From Ureibacillus thermophilus (GTDB lineage Bacteria; Bacillota; Bacilli; Bacillales_A; Planococcaceae), in assembly GCF_042657185.1 (NCBI RefSeq), contig NZ_JBHSNN010000047.1: 64,000 bases of DNA; one strand, given 5' to 3'. The first letter of the stretch is position 1; each line of letters begins with the position of its first letter. Made by a program: the position numbers and the translations under genes. The notes under the pieces are model-generated. The model was not told where the DNA came from. It worked only from the letters and a program-made list of their open reading frames with translations, and did not search any database. This document shows, piece by piece, positions 43,327 to 52,917 of the stretch.

Positions 43327-44697
43327 ATGAAAAACTATAAAGAAATCGAACAACGACTGCTTACATTTTTATCAAAAGAACAAGTAACAACGAACGAAAC
43401 GGTTCGGCAGCTTCATGGACAAGATGAATCTTATCACACACCAGCCTTGCCTGATCTTGTTGTATTCCCTCGTTCAACGGAAGAAGTGAGTAAGATTTTA
43501 AAAATCGCCAACGAATATGAAGTGCCTGTAACTCCCTTTGGGGCAGGTTCTAGCTTAGAAGGCCATGTGATTCCTTATGAGGGCGGCATTTCCATCGATT
43601 TTAATGAAATGAATCAAATTCTTGAAATAGATCCGGAAAGCTTTATTGTACGCGTACAGCCAGGAGTTCGGCGTGTGCAATTAAATAAAGAGCTGAAAAA
43701 ATATGGTTTGTTTTTCTCGGTTGACCCAGGTGCAGATGCAACGTTGGGCGGAATGGCTGCGACGAATGCCAGCGGAACAACAGCCGTAAAATATGGCGTG
43801 ATGCGCGACCAAGTATTGGATTTGGAAGTGGTATTGGCAAACGGCGACATTATTCATACAGGCAATAAAGCAAGAAAATCCTCATCGGGCTTGCATTTAA
43901 ATGGTTTATTTGTAGGTTCAGAAGGCATTTTGGGCTGTATTACAGAGCTTACATTAAAAGTCTATGGCATACCTGAATTTGAAGTGGCAGGACGGGCAGT
44001 GTTCAAATCCACTCATGAAGCAGTGCAAGCGGTGACAGCTCTTAAACAGGCAGGCATTCCGATTGGCCGGGTGGAATTCGTCGATGCGGAATCCATCCAA
44101 GTGGTGAATAAACACAGCGAAACCAATTATGCAGAAGCACCGACTCTATTTTTAGAGTTCCAAGGAAATGAAGCAGGCCTTCAAAGCGATATCGAATTTG
44201 CCAAAGAAGTGTTAAAAGAATTTGACTGCGAAGATATTCAATTTGAAAAAGATACGGCTGCCCGCAATACCCTCTGGCACGCGCGGCATAATTTGGCTTA
44301 TGCATATAAACACGCATTTCCTGGAAGAAAGCTGATGACAACAGATGTATGTGTGCCAATCAATGAACTGGCTAACAGCATCGAATACGCCCGCTCTTTA
44401 TTAGAAGAATTAAAAATTCACGGTGGCTTATTGGGCCATGTGGGTGATGGAAACTACCATGCCTGCATTATGATTGATCTTAACGATGAAGAAGAAGTAG
44501 CCCGGGCTAAAAAATTTAATGAAATGATTGTAACAGATGCGATTAAACGCGGCGGCACATGCACGGGAGAACACGGTGTCGGCGTTGGAAAACGGATGTA
44601 TCAGGAATTGGAACATCAAAATGCTCTCGAAGTCATGCGGGCGATTAAAAAAGCCCTCGATCCAAAAGGCATTTTAAATCCAGGAAAAATTCTTTAA
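43327..44697 (+). CDS. FAD-linked oxidase, GlcD / D-lactate dehydrogenase type
   Basis: A 456-residue flavoprotein. Residues about 40-180 form the FAD-binding PCMH domain (TPFGAGSSLEGHVIPYEGGI; GMAATNASGTTAVKYG), and residues 220-456 the FAD-oxidase C domain (GHVGDGNYHACIMID, GGTCTGEHGVGVGK, ALDPKGILNPGKIL). The family oxidises glycolate or D-lactate with the membrane quinone or cytochrome pool. AAGGGAGGAAATAAA before ATG 43327 fixes the start. GlcE and GlcF partners are absent, which favours D-lactate dehydrogenase or a stand-alone glycolate oxidase. Glyoxylate from purine breakdown would be near its chemistry, but this is inference. Confidence 0.87.
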   Translation: MKNYKEIEQRLLTFLSKEQVTTNETVRQLHGQDESYHTPALPDLVVFPRSTEEVSKILKIANEYEVPVTPFGAGSSLEGHVIPYEGGISIDFNEMNQILEIDPESFIVRVQPGVRRVQLNKELKKYGLFFSVDPGADATLGGMAATNASGTTAVKYGVMRDQVLDLEVVLANGDIIHTGNKARKSSSGLHLNGLFVGSEGILGCITELTLKVYGIPEFEVAGRAVFKSTHEAVQAVTALKQAGIPIGRVEFVDAESIQVVNKHSETNYAEAPTLFLEFQGNEAGLQSDIEFAKEVLKEFDCEDIQFEKDTAARNTLWHARHNLAYAYKHAFPGRKLMTTDVCVPINELANSIEYARSLLEELKIHGGLLGHVGDGNYHACIMIDLNDEEEVARAKKFNEMIVTDAIKRGGTCTGEHGVGVGKRMYQELEHQNALEVMRAIKKALDPKGILNPGKIL

Positions 44698-44708
44698 TTG
44701 CAATCTTG

Positions 44709-44744
44709 GGACTGGATGGCTTGTTGTCATCAGTCCTTTTTTTT
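44709..44744 (+). terminator. Terminator of the GlcD-type gene
   Basis: Stem GGACTG/CAGTCC closing a 16-base loop, followed by eight Ts. Confidence 0.75.
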
Positions 44745-44831
44745 GCAAACTTAAAATTATTGAATTTTTAGAAAATTTATGATATTGTATGGCATTATAT
44801 TTTAAAGTGTCAACCTTTGGGAGGGTCTGAA

Positions 44832-46586
44832 ATGAAAAAGAATATTGCTGTTTCGCAACATCGCCAAAAAGCAGATTTCATATTGCGAAATGCGAAAATT
44901 GCAGATGTTTTTTCCCTTAAGTGGAAAGAGGCGGATCTTGTCGTTGCCAATGGAAAAATTATCGCCCTTGATACGGAAGGGAAGTATGAAGCGGAAAAGG
45001 TGGAGGATGCCAGAGGACGATGGGTCATTCCTGGTATGATTGATACCCATATTCATATCGAATCAACGATGCTCACCCCTGAACAGTTCAGCCGAATTAT
45101 ATTGCCTTTCGGTGTCACTTCCGTCATAGCGGATCCCCATGAAATCGCAAACGTCTCCGGAACAGAGGGCTTAAAATATATGCTTGATGCCGCAAAAGAC
45201 AGCCCCCTAGATATTTACTATATGCTTCCATCAAGCGTGCCGGCCACTTCCTTTGAACATGCAGGTGCAGTGTTGAAAGCGTCCGATTTAGCGCCGTTTC
45301 TAAAAAATGAACAAGTGCTTGGAATTGCAGAAGTGATGGATTATCCAGCGGTTTTATCCTGCGATGAGGAAATGCTTGCGAAAATTCAGCTAGGCCATGA
45401 ACATGGCATGATGATCGATGGCCACGGCGCTGGTTTGAATGGACAACAATTAGCAGGTTACCGTGCAGCAGGCATTCATACGGACCATGAATGCATCACG
45501 CTAGAAGAAGCGTTGGAGCGCATTGAAATGGGAATGTATGTATTAGTACGGGAAGGTTCTGCATCGAAAAATCTAAAAGCTTTGCTCCCCGCAATCACCC
45601 CTTATAACGCCCGCCGTTTTGCATTTTGCACAGATGACAAACATTTAGATGAAATCATTCAAGAAGGCACCATCAACCATAGTGTGAAATTGGCCATTGC
45701 GGAAGGAATTGAAGTGCTTCAAGCAATTCAATTGGCCACATTAAATGCGGCTGAATGTTACCGCCTATACGACAAAGGAGCTGTTGCACCAGGATTTACG
45801 GCAGATTTTGTTTTATTGGATGATTTGGAAGAAATGAAGATTGCCGCAGTATGGAAAAATGGTGTAAAAGTTGCGGAAGACGGAGAAATGTTGCTTCCAG
45901 AAACGGCTCCAATCGATGTGCCTGCCCGCATTTGCCATTCAGTCCATTTGCCAGAAGTAAAGGTGGATGATTTGGCATTGCCATTAAAAAGCTCCTTTGT
46001 AAACATCATTGGCATTATTCCGAATCAAATCGTGACTAAAAAATTGCAAGACTATGTGGATGTACAAGACGGAAAGTTCGTGCCAAATATAGAAAAGGAC
46101 TTTTTAAAACTCGCTGTCTTTGAAAGACATTTGCACCGCGGAACAAAAAGTGTAGCTATTGTACATGGCTTGGGACTAAAAGCGGGAGCCATTGCCACAA
46201 CAATAGCCCATGACTCTCATAATGTTATAGCAGTTGGTACAAACGATAAAGATATGGTGCTTGCCTTAAATGAAATTCAAGCCATTCAAGGAGGACTGGT
46301 TGTTGTAAAGGATGGCAAAGTGTTAGCGAACCTAGAGCTGCCTGTTGCAGGACTCATGACGAATATTCCTGCCCGAGAAGCTGCCGAAAAACTGAGAGCA
46401 TTGCATGATGCATTACATGAATTAAATCCAACCCTTCATTTCCACCTATTTTTGACATTATCTTTCTTAAGCCTTCCAGTTATTCCAGCATTAAAGCTCA
46501 CAGATACCGGATTATTTGATGTGGAACAATTCCGGCATATTCCTATAGAAGCGGAACAGCCTAGCCAAATCAAAATCAGCAGCTAA
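44832..46586 (+). CDS. adeC: Adenine deaminase AdeC
   Basis: Deaminates adenine to hypoxanthine with a two-metal amidohydrolase site, in the cytosol. The 584-residue protein has DTHIHIESTML (metal His pair), ADPHEIANVSG, DGHGAGLNG, and FCTDDKH with the catalytic Asp, followed by the C-terminal domain usual for Ade (GLVVVKDGKVLANLELPVAG). ATG 44832 with GGGAGGGTCTGAA ahead is the start; the TTG at 44817 is inside that site. It opens the purine block; hypoxanthine would pass to the xanthine dehydrogenase encoded just downstream. Confidence 0.94.
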   Translation: MKKNIAVSQHRQKADFILRNAKIADVFSLKWKEADLVVANGKIIALDTEGKYEAEKVEDARGRWVIPGMIDTHIHIESTMLTPEQFSRIILPFGVTSVIADPHEIANVSGTEGLKYMLDAAKDSPLDIYYMLPSSVPATSFEHAGAVLKASDLAPFLKNEQVLGIAEVMDYPAVLSCDEEMLAKIQLGHEHGMMIDGHGAGLNGQQLAGYRAAGIHTDHECITLEEALERIEMGMYVLVREGSASKNLKALLPAITPYNARRFAFCTDDKHLDEIIQEGTINHSVKLAIAEGIEVLQAIQLATLNAAECYRLYDKGAVAPGFTADFVLLDDLEEMKIAAVWKNGVKVAEDGEMLLPETAPIDVPARICHSVHLPEVKVDDLALPLKSSFVNIIGIIPNQIVTKKLQDYVDVQDGKFVPNIEKDFLKLAVFERHLHRGTKSVAIVHGLGLKAGAIATTIAHDSHNVIAVGTNDKDMVLALNEIQAIQGGLVVVKDGKVLANLELPVAGLMTNIPAREAAEKLRALHDALHELNPTLHFHLFLTLSFLSLPVIPALKLTDTGLFDVEQFRHIPIEAEQPSQIKISS

Positions 46587-46604
46587 CGAGTTTTATTCTA
46601 TTTT

Positions 46605-46642
46605 GCCTTGATTAGCAGCAAGCTTTTCAAGGCTTTTATTTT
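46605..46642 (+). terminator. Probable terminator of adeC
   Basis: Stem GCCTTG/CAAGGC with a loop of 17 bases that can pair further (AGCAGCAAGCT region), followed by TTTTATTTTG. Confidence 0.55.
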
Positions 46643-46787
46643 GATGAAAGGTGAAATCATGCGGCTATGCCATTTATAAAAAAATACCCATTTTTTATAC
46701 ATTTTGGATGAAGATTTCTTGGGTAAATTGACTTTCAATTCTGAAATTTGTTAATATATCAAAAAAGCATGAGTAGGTGATTTATTC

Positions 46788-47828
46788 ATGTCAAAGATGT
46801 ATGAATTGAAAGAGATTTATTCCAATATTGAGAAAGCTTGGGCACAACAAGAAAAAGCGGTTTTAGTTATTTTAACGGATGTGAAGGGCTCGGCCTATCG
46901 TCTGCCAGGGAGTAAAATGCTGATGACATCAAGCGGAAAAATGGTTGGGACGATTAGTGGAGGATGTTTAGAAGCGGATTTATACGCTTGGGCTGAAAAA
47001 GTATTTGAATCCAATCAACCCTTCGTGCATCAATATGATTTAAGCGATACCGAAATTTGGAGCTTAGGCATTGGTTGCAAGGGTGATTTGCAGTTTTTAT
47101 TTTTGCCGGTTCTGAAGGAAGATCCATCATGGCGGACTATCCAGCAATTGATACAGGAAGAAAAGGAGTTTTCGATGGTGATTAATATGAAAACAGGTGG
47201 AAAAGCAATTCTAGCAGAACAATTTTTTGAAAATCAAGAAATTCCAGAAGCAGTTTTACAAGAGGCGAGACAATTAGCAAAACATCAAACTCGGGCAAAA
47301 GTGTTCACATATGAAAAAATTCCATATTTGATTGATGCAATTAAGTCAAGTGAACGCGTAGTGGTTGCAGGCGCCGGGCATGATGCAATTCTGGTGGCAG
47401 AGCTTGCCCATCAAGTGGGATTTAGAGTAACCGTGATTGATAGCCGTACCCATTTCAATAATGATAAGCGATTCCCCAATGCCATCCATATTACAAAAGA
47501 GTTTGATGAGATTTCCCGGAAAGAATTTTCGGATAGTTGGTGGGTGATTATGAATCATCATCAGCTGAAGGATGAGGAAGCGCTTCGACTTGCCATCGAG
47601 AGCAAACCAAAATATATCGGTGTATTAGGTCCAAGATATCGGACAGCGGAAATGTTAGAACATATTGGTTATGATTTCGCAAGTGGTCCGATTTACTCGC
47701 CGGTAGGATTGGATTTAGGAGCAGAAACCATGTATGAAGTTGCAGTAAGTATTGTATCCGAAATGATGAGTTTACGTGCAGGGCGGACAGCTCAATCCCT
47801 TCATGGCAGGGAAAAAATCCATGTGTAA
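46788..47828 (+). CDS. pucA: Xanthine dehydrogenase accessory protein PucA (XdhC family)
   Basis: XdhC-type chaperone that binds molybdenum cofactor, promotes its sulfuration and inserts it into xanthine dehydrogenase. 346 residues: N-terminal XdhC/CoxI domain (GSAYRLPGSKMLMT, GTISGGCLEADL) and C-terminal Rossmann domain (VVVAGAGHDAILVAELAHQ, GVLGPRYRTAEML). GAGTAGGTGATTTATTC precedes the ATG. It starts the row pucA-pucB-moaA, and overlaps pucB by eight bases. Confidence 0.9.
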   Translation: MSKMYELKEIYSNIEKAWAQQEKAVLVILTDVKGSAYRLPGSKMLMTSSGKMVGTISGGCLEADLYAWAEKVFESNQPFVHQYDLSDTEIWSLGIGCKGDLQFLFLPVLKEDPSWRTIQQLIQEEKEFSMVINMKTGGKAILAEQFFENQEIPEAVLQEARQLAKHQTRAKVFTYEKIPYLIDAIKSSERVVVAGAGHDAILVAELAHQVGFRVTVIDSRTHFNNDKRFPNAIHITKEFDEISRKEFSDSWWVIMNHHQLKDEEALRLAIESKPKYIGVLGPRYRTAEMLEHIGYDFASGPIYSPVGLDLGAETMYEVAVSIVSEMMSLRAGRTAQSLHGREKIHV

Positions 47829-48426
47829 AATTGGAGCCGTTATTTTAGCAGCAGGAAAATCCACCCGCATGGGAAAACCAAAGCTTTTATTACCATATAA
47901 AGGAAAACCTCTTTTTATGCATCCACTTCAACTAGCACTCCAACATCAATTGCATCCTATTGTTTGTATTACAGGTTGTTACCATGAACAAATGAGACAC
48001 CTATTATCTCCTCTTGAAAAGGATGTGGCAGTCGTATTCAATTCCTCTTTTGAAAGCGGGATGGCCTCTTCTTTAAAAATCGGTATCCAATCGATGCCAA
48101 AACAGGTTGATGCGGCGCTAATTTTTTTAGGAGATCAGCCCCTTATACCAGAAAAAGTGGTGCAAAGAATCATGAAGGAATTTAAAAAAAGCAAAAGGGA
48201 AGGAATCAAAATTATTCGGCCGCTATTTGGCAAGCGGTTGGGGCATCCGATTTTATTTGAAAAAAGCCTATTTCGAGAATTTGAAGGATTAGAAGGAGAT
48301 GAAGGAGGAAAATCCATCATCAATCGGCACAAAGAGGCTTTAAAGCTTTTGCACTTTGAAAGGGAGGAATGGGGAATCGATATTGACACGGAAGAAGAAT
48401 ACAGGATTTTAATTGAAAAGGACTGA
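47821..48426 (+). CDS. pucB: Molybdenum cofactor nucleotidyltransferase-like protein PucB (MocA family)
   Basis: A 201-residue NTP transferase (MobA/MocA fold) with AVILAAGKSTRMGKPKLLLP at the N-terminus and LIFLGDQPLIP for the metal-binding Asp. MocA adds CMP to molybdopterin for xanthine-dehydrogenase-type enzymes. The start is ATG 47821, inside the pucA end, with GGCAGGGAAAAAATCC upstream. Seven-base gap to moaA. Order pucA-pucB matches B. subtilis. Confidence 0.88.
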   Translation: MCKIGAVILAAGKSTRMGKPKLLLPYKGKPLFMHPLQLALQHQLHPIVCITGCYHEQMRHLLSPLEKDVAVVFNSSFESGMASSLKIGIQSMPKQVDAALIFLGDQPLIPEKVVQRIMKEFKKSKREGIKIIRPLFGKRLGHPILFEKSLFREFEGLEGDEGGKSIINRHKEALKLLHFEREEWGIDIDTEEEYRILIEKD

Positions 48427-48432
48427 GGAGCG

Positions 48433-49435
48433 ATGACGATTTTTGACGCATGCGCTAGACCACTCCATAGTGTAAGAATTTCCGTAATCGACCGCTGCAA
48501 TTTGCGCTGCACTTATTGCATGCCTGCTGAAGTTTTCGGAAAAGATTATCCCTTTTTGCCGGCTAGTAAATTATTATCCTTTGATGAGATTGAAAGGCTA
48601 ACGCGGATTTTTGCATCCCTCGGAGTCAGAAAAATTCGTTTAACAGGGGGTGAACCGCTGCTCCGTAAAGGGTTGCCGAAACTTGTTGAGCGATTGTTGA
48701 ACATCAAAGACATTGAAGATGTATCCATTACGACAAACGGGTTGTTACTTGGGGTGTATGCTGCGCGACTTGCAAAAGCCGGCTTGAAACGCATTAATGT
48801 AAGTTTGGACAGTTTAAATCCCCCAAATCTTCGGCCGGATGAATGGGCGCAATGTTTCGGTGGAAAAGGTGCTTTCTTCCATTGAAAAAGCGGCAGAACA
48901 AGGTTTGAAAATTAAAATTAATATGGTTGTGCAAAAGGGCATAAATGATGGGGAGATTTTAGAAATGGCGAAGTTTTGTTATGACCATGATTATACATTG
49001 CGCTTTATTGAATATATGGATGTGGGGAATACAAACAGTTGGGAGCTGTCGCAAGTTTTTCCCAATAGAGAGATTCTAAAAATTCTCAAGCAGCACTATG
49101 AAATCATCCCTGTTTCTGATATGGAAATGGGGGAAGTGGCAAAACGGTACAAATATAAAGGAACCCATAAAGAAATCGGCTTCATTTCATCTGTCACAGA
49201 ACCTTTCTGCTCGGGCTGTAACCGGCTGCGCATTTCTGCAGATGGTAAACTTTATACTTGTTTATTTGCATCCCAAGGAAAAGATTTACGGCATTTGTTG
49301 CAAAAGGGCAGCGATGAGGAACTGAAACAGATGATTTCAACTATTTGGCAAATGCGAAAAGATCAATATTCAAACGAACGGGGTTCAATGGTCAACAATA
49401 AAAGCAAAATAGAAATGTCATACATTGGTGGTTAA
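48433..49435 (+). pseudogene. moaA: GTP 3',8-cyclase MoaA, interrupted by a one-base frameshift
   Basis: MoaA is the radical-SAM enzyme that starts molybdenum cofactor synthesis. The frame from ATG 48433 gives VIDRCNLRCTYCMPAEVFG (radical SAM cluster) and RLTGGEPLLRKG, then goes out of register at a run of five Cs (48820-48824). Dropping one C restores NPQIFGRMNGRNVSVEKVL and the rest, including the second cluster in FCSGCNRLRISADGKLYTC and the C-terminal GG. Both halves are otherwise intact, so the mutation is recent, a phase-variable tract, or a sequencing error. It sits between pucB and pucC, where Moco supply would help the dehydrogenase. Confidence 0.88.
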
Positions 49436-49762
49436 TATTTTTTATTTTTCTTTTTATTCCAGGTAAGTCTCTTTGTTTACATTATTTAAGCTGATCGGCT
49501 AACGAATATGCAAGTTTTTTCGACGAAATCTAAATCCTCTTAGAAGCTGCAAATCGTTTATTTCCTCTAGAAAAACATTTCCTCTCAGAAACTGGCATGT
49601 TAGTTTTTGTGACATCAATTTGTAAGATTTTTTATTATGTTTGTTTAATATATACAAAAAATTCTTAATTTTTAGTGATTGTATTGATAGTTATTCCATT
49701 TTTCTGTTGATATCATGTAATAAAATCTTACATGAAAATTGAAATGAAAAGGAGGAGTGTGA
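49436..49762. other. Gap before pucC
   Basis: AT-rich non-coding DNA. It has three related short motifs: CCTCTTAGAAGCTG (49536), CCTCTAGAAA (49564) and CCTCTCAGAAACTG (49581). No gene and no clear terminator after moaA. A promoter for pucC is likely but not distinct. Confidence 0.45.
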
Positions 49763-50641
49763 ATGGCGGTTCAAAAAGTTTCCTCTCAAATCTCGACTGT
49801 TTGGATACCATCCAGCATACAAGAAGCGGTTTCGCTAAAAAATCGTCTTGCCCCGGATGCAGCATACGTTTCAGGTGCAACATTGCTTCAACTTAAATGG
49901 CAAGCAGGCGTAGAGATGCCAAAGCATCATATTAGTTTGGAAAAAATTCCTGATTTACGGCAGCTGAACGTAGATAAGGGCCATTTAGAAATTGGTGCGG
50001 GTACGACACTAAGCACATTGCGTAACCATTCTGTGATCAGAACGGTACACCCAATCATTTCGGAAGCTGCAAAAACCATTGCAGCGCCAGCCGTTCGAAA
50101 TCGAGGAACAGTAGGCGGCAATGTCATGTGGGGGGAAGGGGATTTAATCCCTTTGTTATTAACCATGGAAGCCCAGTTGACATTCTTTGCAAAAAATGGC
50201 TTTCAAACCGTTGAAATGGCAGATTGGTTAAACAGCTCCGATTTTCGCGATGCATTATTAGTAAAAGTGTCCATTCCTGAAAGAGATTCCTCCACCCAAT
50301 CCTTTTACAGAAAAATTGGCAGAAGGGAAACATTCACGGCAGCAATTGTAACCATTGCCGGTCAAGTGCGGTTTTCCAATAAAGATGGGTTTACGGAAGT
50401 TCGTCTTGCCATTGGCGGAGGAAGCAATAAACCTTTGAGGCTTGTTAAAATAGAACAATATTTATTGGGAAAATCAGTGGAGAAAATCCATTGGCCAACT
50501 GTTTATCAATGGATTTTAAAGGAATTTCATCCGTCAAGCGATGCATTTGTCTCTAGCGAGTATAAGAAAAAAGTGGCTGCCAATTTAATCATTTCGGAAC
50601 TTCGGCGGTTGTTGTTCCTACAAGAGGAGGCATGTGTATGA
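49763..50641 (+). CDS. pucC: Xanthine dehydrogenase FAD subunit PucC
   Basis: Flavin subunit of the xanthine dehydrogenase that oxidises hypoxanthine and xanthine to urate. The 292-residue protein has the CO-dehydrogenase flavoprotein fold with two FAD-contact motifs: YVSGATLLQLKW near residue 34 and APAVRNRGTVGGNV near residue 110, plus the C-terminal domain with KIGRRETFTAA. AAAAGGAGGAGTGTGA precedes the ATG. It overlaps pucD by the sequence ATGA. Confidence 0.92.
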   Translation: MAVQKVSSQISTVWIPSSIQEAVSLKNRLAPDAAYVSGATLLQLKWQAGVEMPKHHISLEKIPDLRQLNVDKGHLEIGAGTTLSTLRNHSVIRTVHPIISEAAKTIAAPAVRNRGTVGGNVMWGEGDLIPLLLTMEAQLTFFAKNGFQTVEMADWLNSSDFRDALLVKVSIPERDSSTQSFYRKIGRRETFTAAIVTIAGQVRFSNKDGFTEVRLAIGGGSNKPLRLVKIEQYLLGKSVEKIHWPTVYQWILKEFHPSSDAFVSSEYKKKVAANLIISELRRLLFLQEEACV

Positions 50642-52917
50642 AAGGAAACATACAAGAAAAGGAAAAACGCATTCGGCCAGATGGTGTGGAAAAAGTAACA
50701 GGAAAAATAAAATATTTAACAGATTTATCATTTCCAAACATGCTTGTTGGCAAAGTGCTTCGAAGTGAATATCCCCATGCTAAGATTCTTTCCATCAACA
50801 CAGAAAAAGCAAAACAAATTCCTGGTGTTCATGCGGTGATTACCCACGAGGACATACCAGCAATGAATGGATTCGGTTTAGTAACGCCGGACCAACCGGT
50901 ATTTTGCGTCGATCGAGTGCGCTATATCGGGGATGCCATTGCGGCAGTGGCAGCTGAAAGTCTTGAAAGTGCCGAAGAAGCATTGCGTTGTATTGAAGTA
51001 AAATATGAGCCTTTGGAAGTGCTGGATAGCCCAGAAAAAGCATTGCACCCGGATGCAATCAAACTGCACCCACAAGGCAATATTTGCCATAAAGCTTCCT
51101 ATAAAAAAGGAAATGTGGAAGAAGCGTTTAAACAATGTACTTACGTAATAGAAGAAACTTACGAACTTCCAAGACAAATGCATGGGTTTATTGAAACTGA
51201 AGGAGGCGTTTTTGTTCCAGATGAAGACGGCGACATCACGGTGTTTGCAGGCACACAGCACGGATTTAAAGACCGCTTTCAACTTTCAAGAATTTTAGGA
51301 ATTCCTGAAACGAAAATTCGGGTGATTTCCAGTCCAATGGGCGGCTCATTTGGCGGAAAGGATGAATTGAATATCCAACCTTATGGCTCACTGCTTGCCC
51401 TTAAAACGGGACGCCCTGTGAAAATTCACAATACAAGAGTGGAATCTGTTCGAGCTGGAATAAAGAGACATCCGATGAAAATTACCATGAAAACCGGCGT
51501 AGATGCAAATGGCAAGCTCCTAGCGCACAAAGTCAACATCGTGGCGGATAAAGGGGCTTATACGACATTGGGTCCGGCAGTATTAGATTTCGCCGTTGAA
51601 CATGCAGCAGGGCCGTATATGATACCAAATATCGACACAGAAGGGGTATTAGTTTTCACCAATAATGGAATGTCTGGAGAGTTTCGTGGATTTGGCGGCA
51701 ATCAGGTAACCTTTGCTTTAGAAGGGCAACTGGATCGTTTAGCGGAAAGGCTTCAAATGGATCCTATTGAGTTACGGCGAAAAAATTTAAGAAAAGAAAC
51801 GGACTTGGGGCCAGTAGGGCAAATGATCGCTCCAACCGATGGCGCTTCACTTGTATTAGAAGGTGTAAGCAAATTGATGAACACCAACCGAAAGCAACAG
51901 GATGAGCAGCCTTGGATTTTTAAAGGCACAGGAATAGCTATTGGCATGCATGGCGGAGGTCTCGGAAAAGGGCGAATTGACCATGCAGGAGGACGGTTGT
52001 CATTAGCGAAAGATGGGAAAATTGAAATTTCCTTTGGTTTTGAAGAATGCGGCCAAGGATTAGTGGCAGTGATTGAAAATTTAACGATTTCAGAGCTTGG
52101 ATGCGGCAAAGATGATATTCGGATTGTCATCAGCGATACAGATCGGGTGCCGATTTCCGGTTCATCCACTGCTTCACGCACCACGAATATGGTTTGGCAA
52201 TCTTTAAAAAGATTAAAAGAACCATTTATGAAAATGTTATACGAAGAAGCTGCTGAACTGCTGAAATTGCCGGAAGATGAAATGACATTGGGCGTCGGCG
52301 GCATATGGCTTAAAGGTCGATCAGATGGTCCGTGTATCACGTATGAAGAAATGGCGAGAAAATCCGAAAAGGAACTTTCCTATACAACGAATTTCCATTT
52401 CCCTATTACACCAACCCCTGATGCCATACCTGGTGCACATTTTTTATATACCTTTGGCGGCATCAAAGTGGACGTGGAAGTAAATGGATTAACAGGCAAA
52501 GTGATAGTAACATCCATTGACCATGTAATTTCGGCAGGGCCGGTGGTGAGCCCGAATGGCTACGTTGGGCAAATTGAAGGCGGCGGGGTCATGTCCCTTG
52601 GGTATACATTGCTGGAAGAAGCAAAAATGATTGATGGAAAATATGCATCAGAAAATTTTGATACGTATTTGATGCCAAATATTGTAGATGTACCATTCGA
52701 TACAAATGTTTATGCCATTGAGGAATTGGCTGAAGGAGATGAGTATGGGCCTAGAGGTGTAGGAGAAATTGGAACAATCGCCATTATCCCTGCTATTGCC
52801 AAAGCCGTTCATGATGCAACCGGCCTTTGGATCAATAAACTTCCGATTTCGCCAGAGGAATTGCTAAATCATATGGAACAAAAGGGGATGATTCCATGGG
52901 TATTAAACAAGATGTGA
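50638..52917 (+). CDS. pucD: Xanthine dehydrogenase molybdenum subunit PucD
   Basis: Catalytic, molybdopterin-binding subunit, 759 residues. Marks are GSFGGKDELNIQPYGS, FRGFGGNQVTFALEGQ (purine-stacking Arg region), EECGQGLVAV, SGSSTASRTTN, and near the C-terminus GPRGVGEIGT with the catalytic Glu. ATG 50638 is chosen over ATG 50632 because AGGAGG ends at 50630, giving proper spacing. The start overlaps the pucC stop. Partner FAD and Fe-S subunits flank it. It depends on molybdenum cofactor. Confidence 0.93.
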   Translation: MKGNIQEKEKRIRPDGVEKVTGKIKYLTDLSFPNMLVGKVLRSEYPHAKILSINTEKAKQIPGVHAVITHEDIPAMNGFGLVTPDQPVFCVDRVRYIGDAIAAVAAESLESAEEALRCIEVKYEPLEVLDSPEKALHPDAIKLHPQGNICHKASYKKGNVEEAFKQCTYVIEETYELPRQMHGFIETEGGVFVPDEDGDITVFAGTQHGFKDRFQLSRILGIPETKIRVISSPMGGSFGGKDELNIQPYGSLLALKTGRPVKIHNTRVESVRAGIKRHPMKITMKTGVDANGKLLAHKVNIVADKGAYTTLGPAVLDFAVEHAAGPYMIPNIDTEGVLVFTNNGMSGEFRGFGGNQVTFALEGQLDRLAERLQMDPIELRRKNLRKETDLGPVGQMIAPTDGASLVLEGVSKLMNTNRKQQDEQPWIFKGTGIAIGMHGGGLGKGRIDHAGGRLSLAKDGKIEISFGFEECGQGLVAVIENLTISELGCGKDDIRIVISDTDRVPISGSSTASRTTNMVWQSLKRLKEPFMKMLYEEAAELLKLPEDEMTLGVGGIWLKGRSDGPCITYEEMARKSEKELSYTTNFHFPITPTPDAIPGAHFLYTFGGIKVDVEVNGLTGKVIVTSIDHVISAGPVVSPNGYVGQIEGGGVMSLGYTLLEEAKMIDGKYASENFDTYLMPNIVDVPFDTNVYAIEELAEGDEYGPRGVGEIGTIAIIPAIAKAVHDATGLWINKLPISPEELLNHMEQKGMIPWVLNKM

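Noticed and set aside
44760..44831. Purine riboswitch before adeC
   Set aside because: The characteristic aptamer loops and junction bases are not present in this short leader.
51753..52340. 195-codon leftward frame in pucD
   Set aside because: Complete overlap with a conserved catalytic subunit; its own sequence shows no domain.
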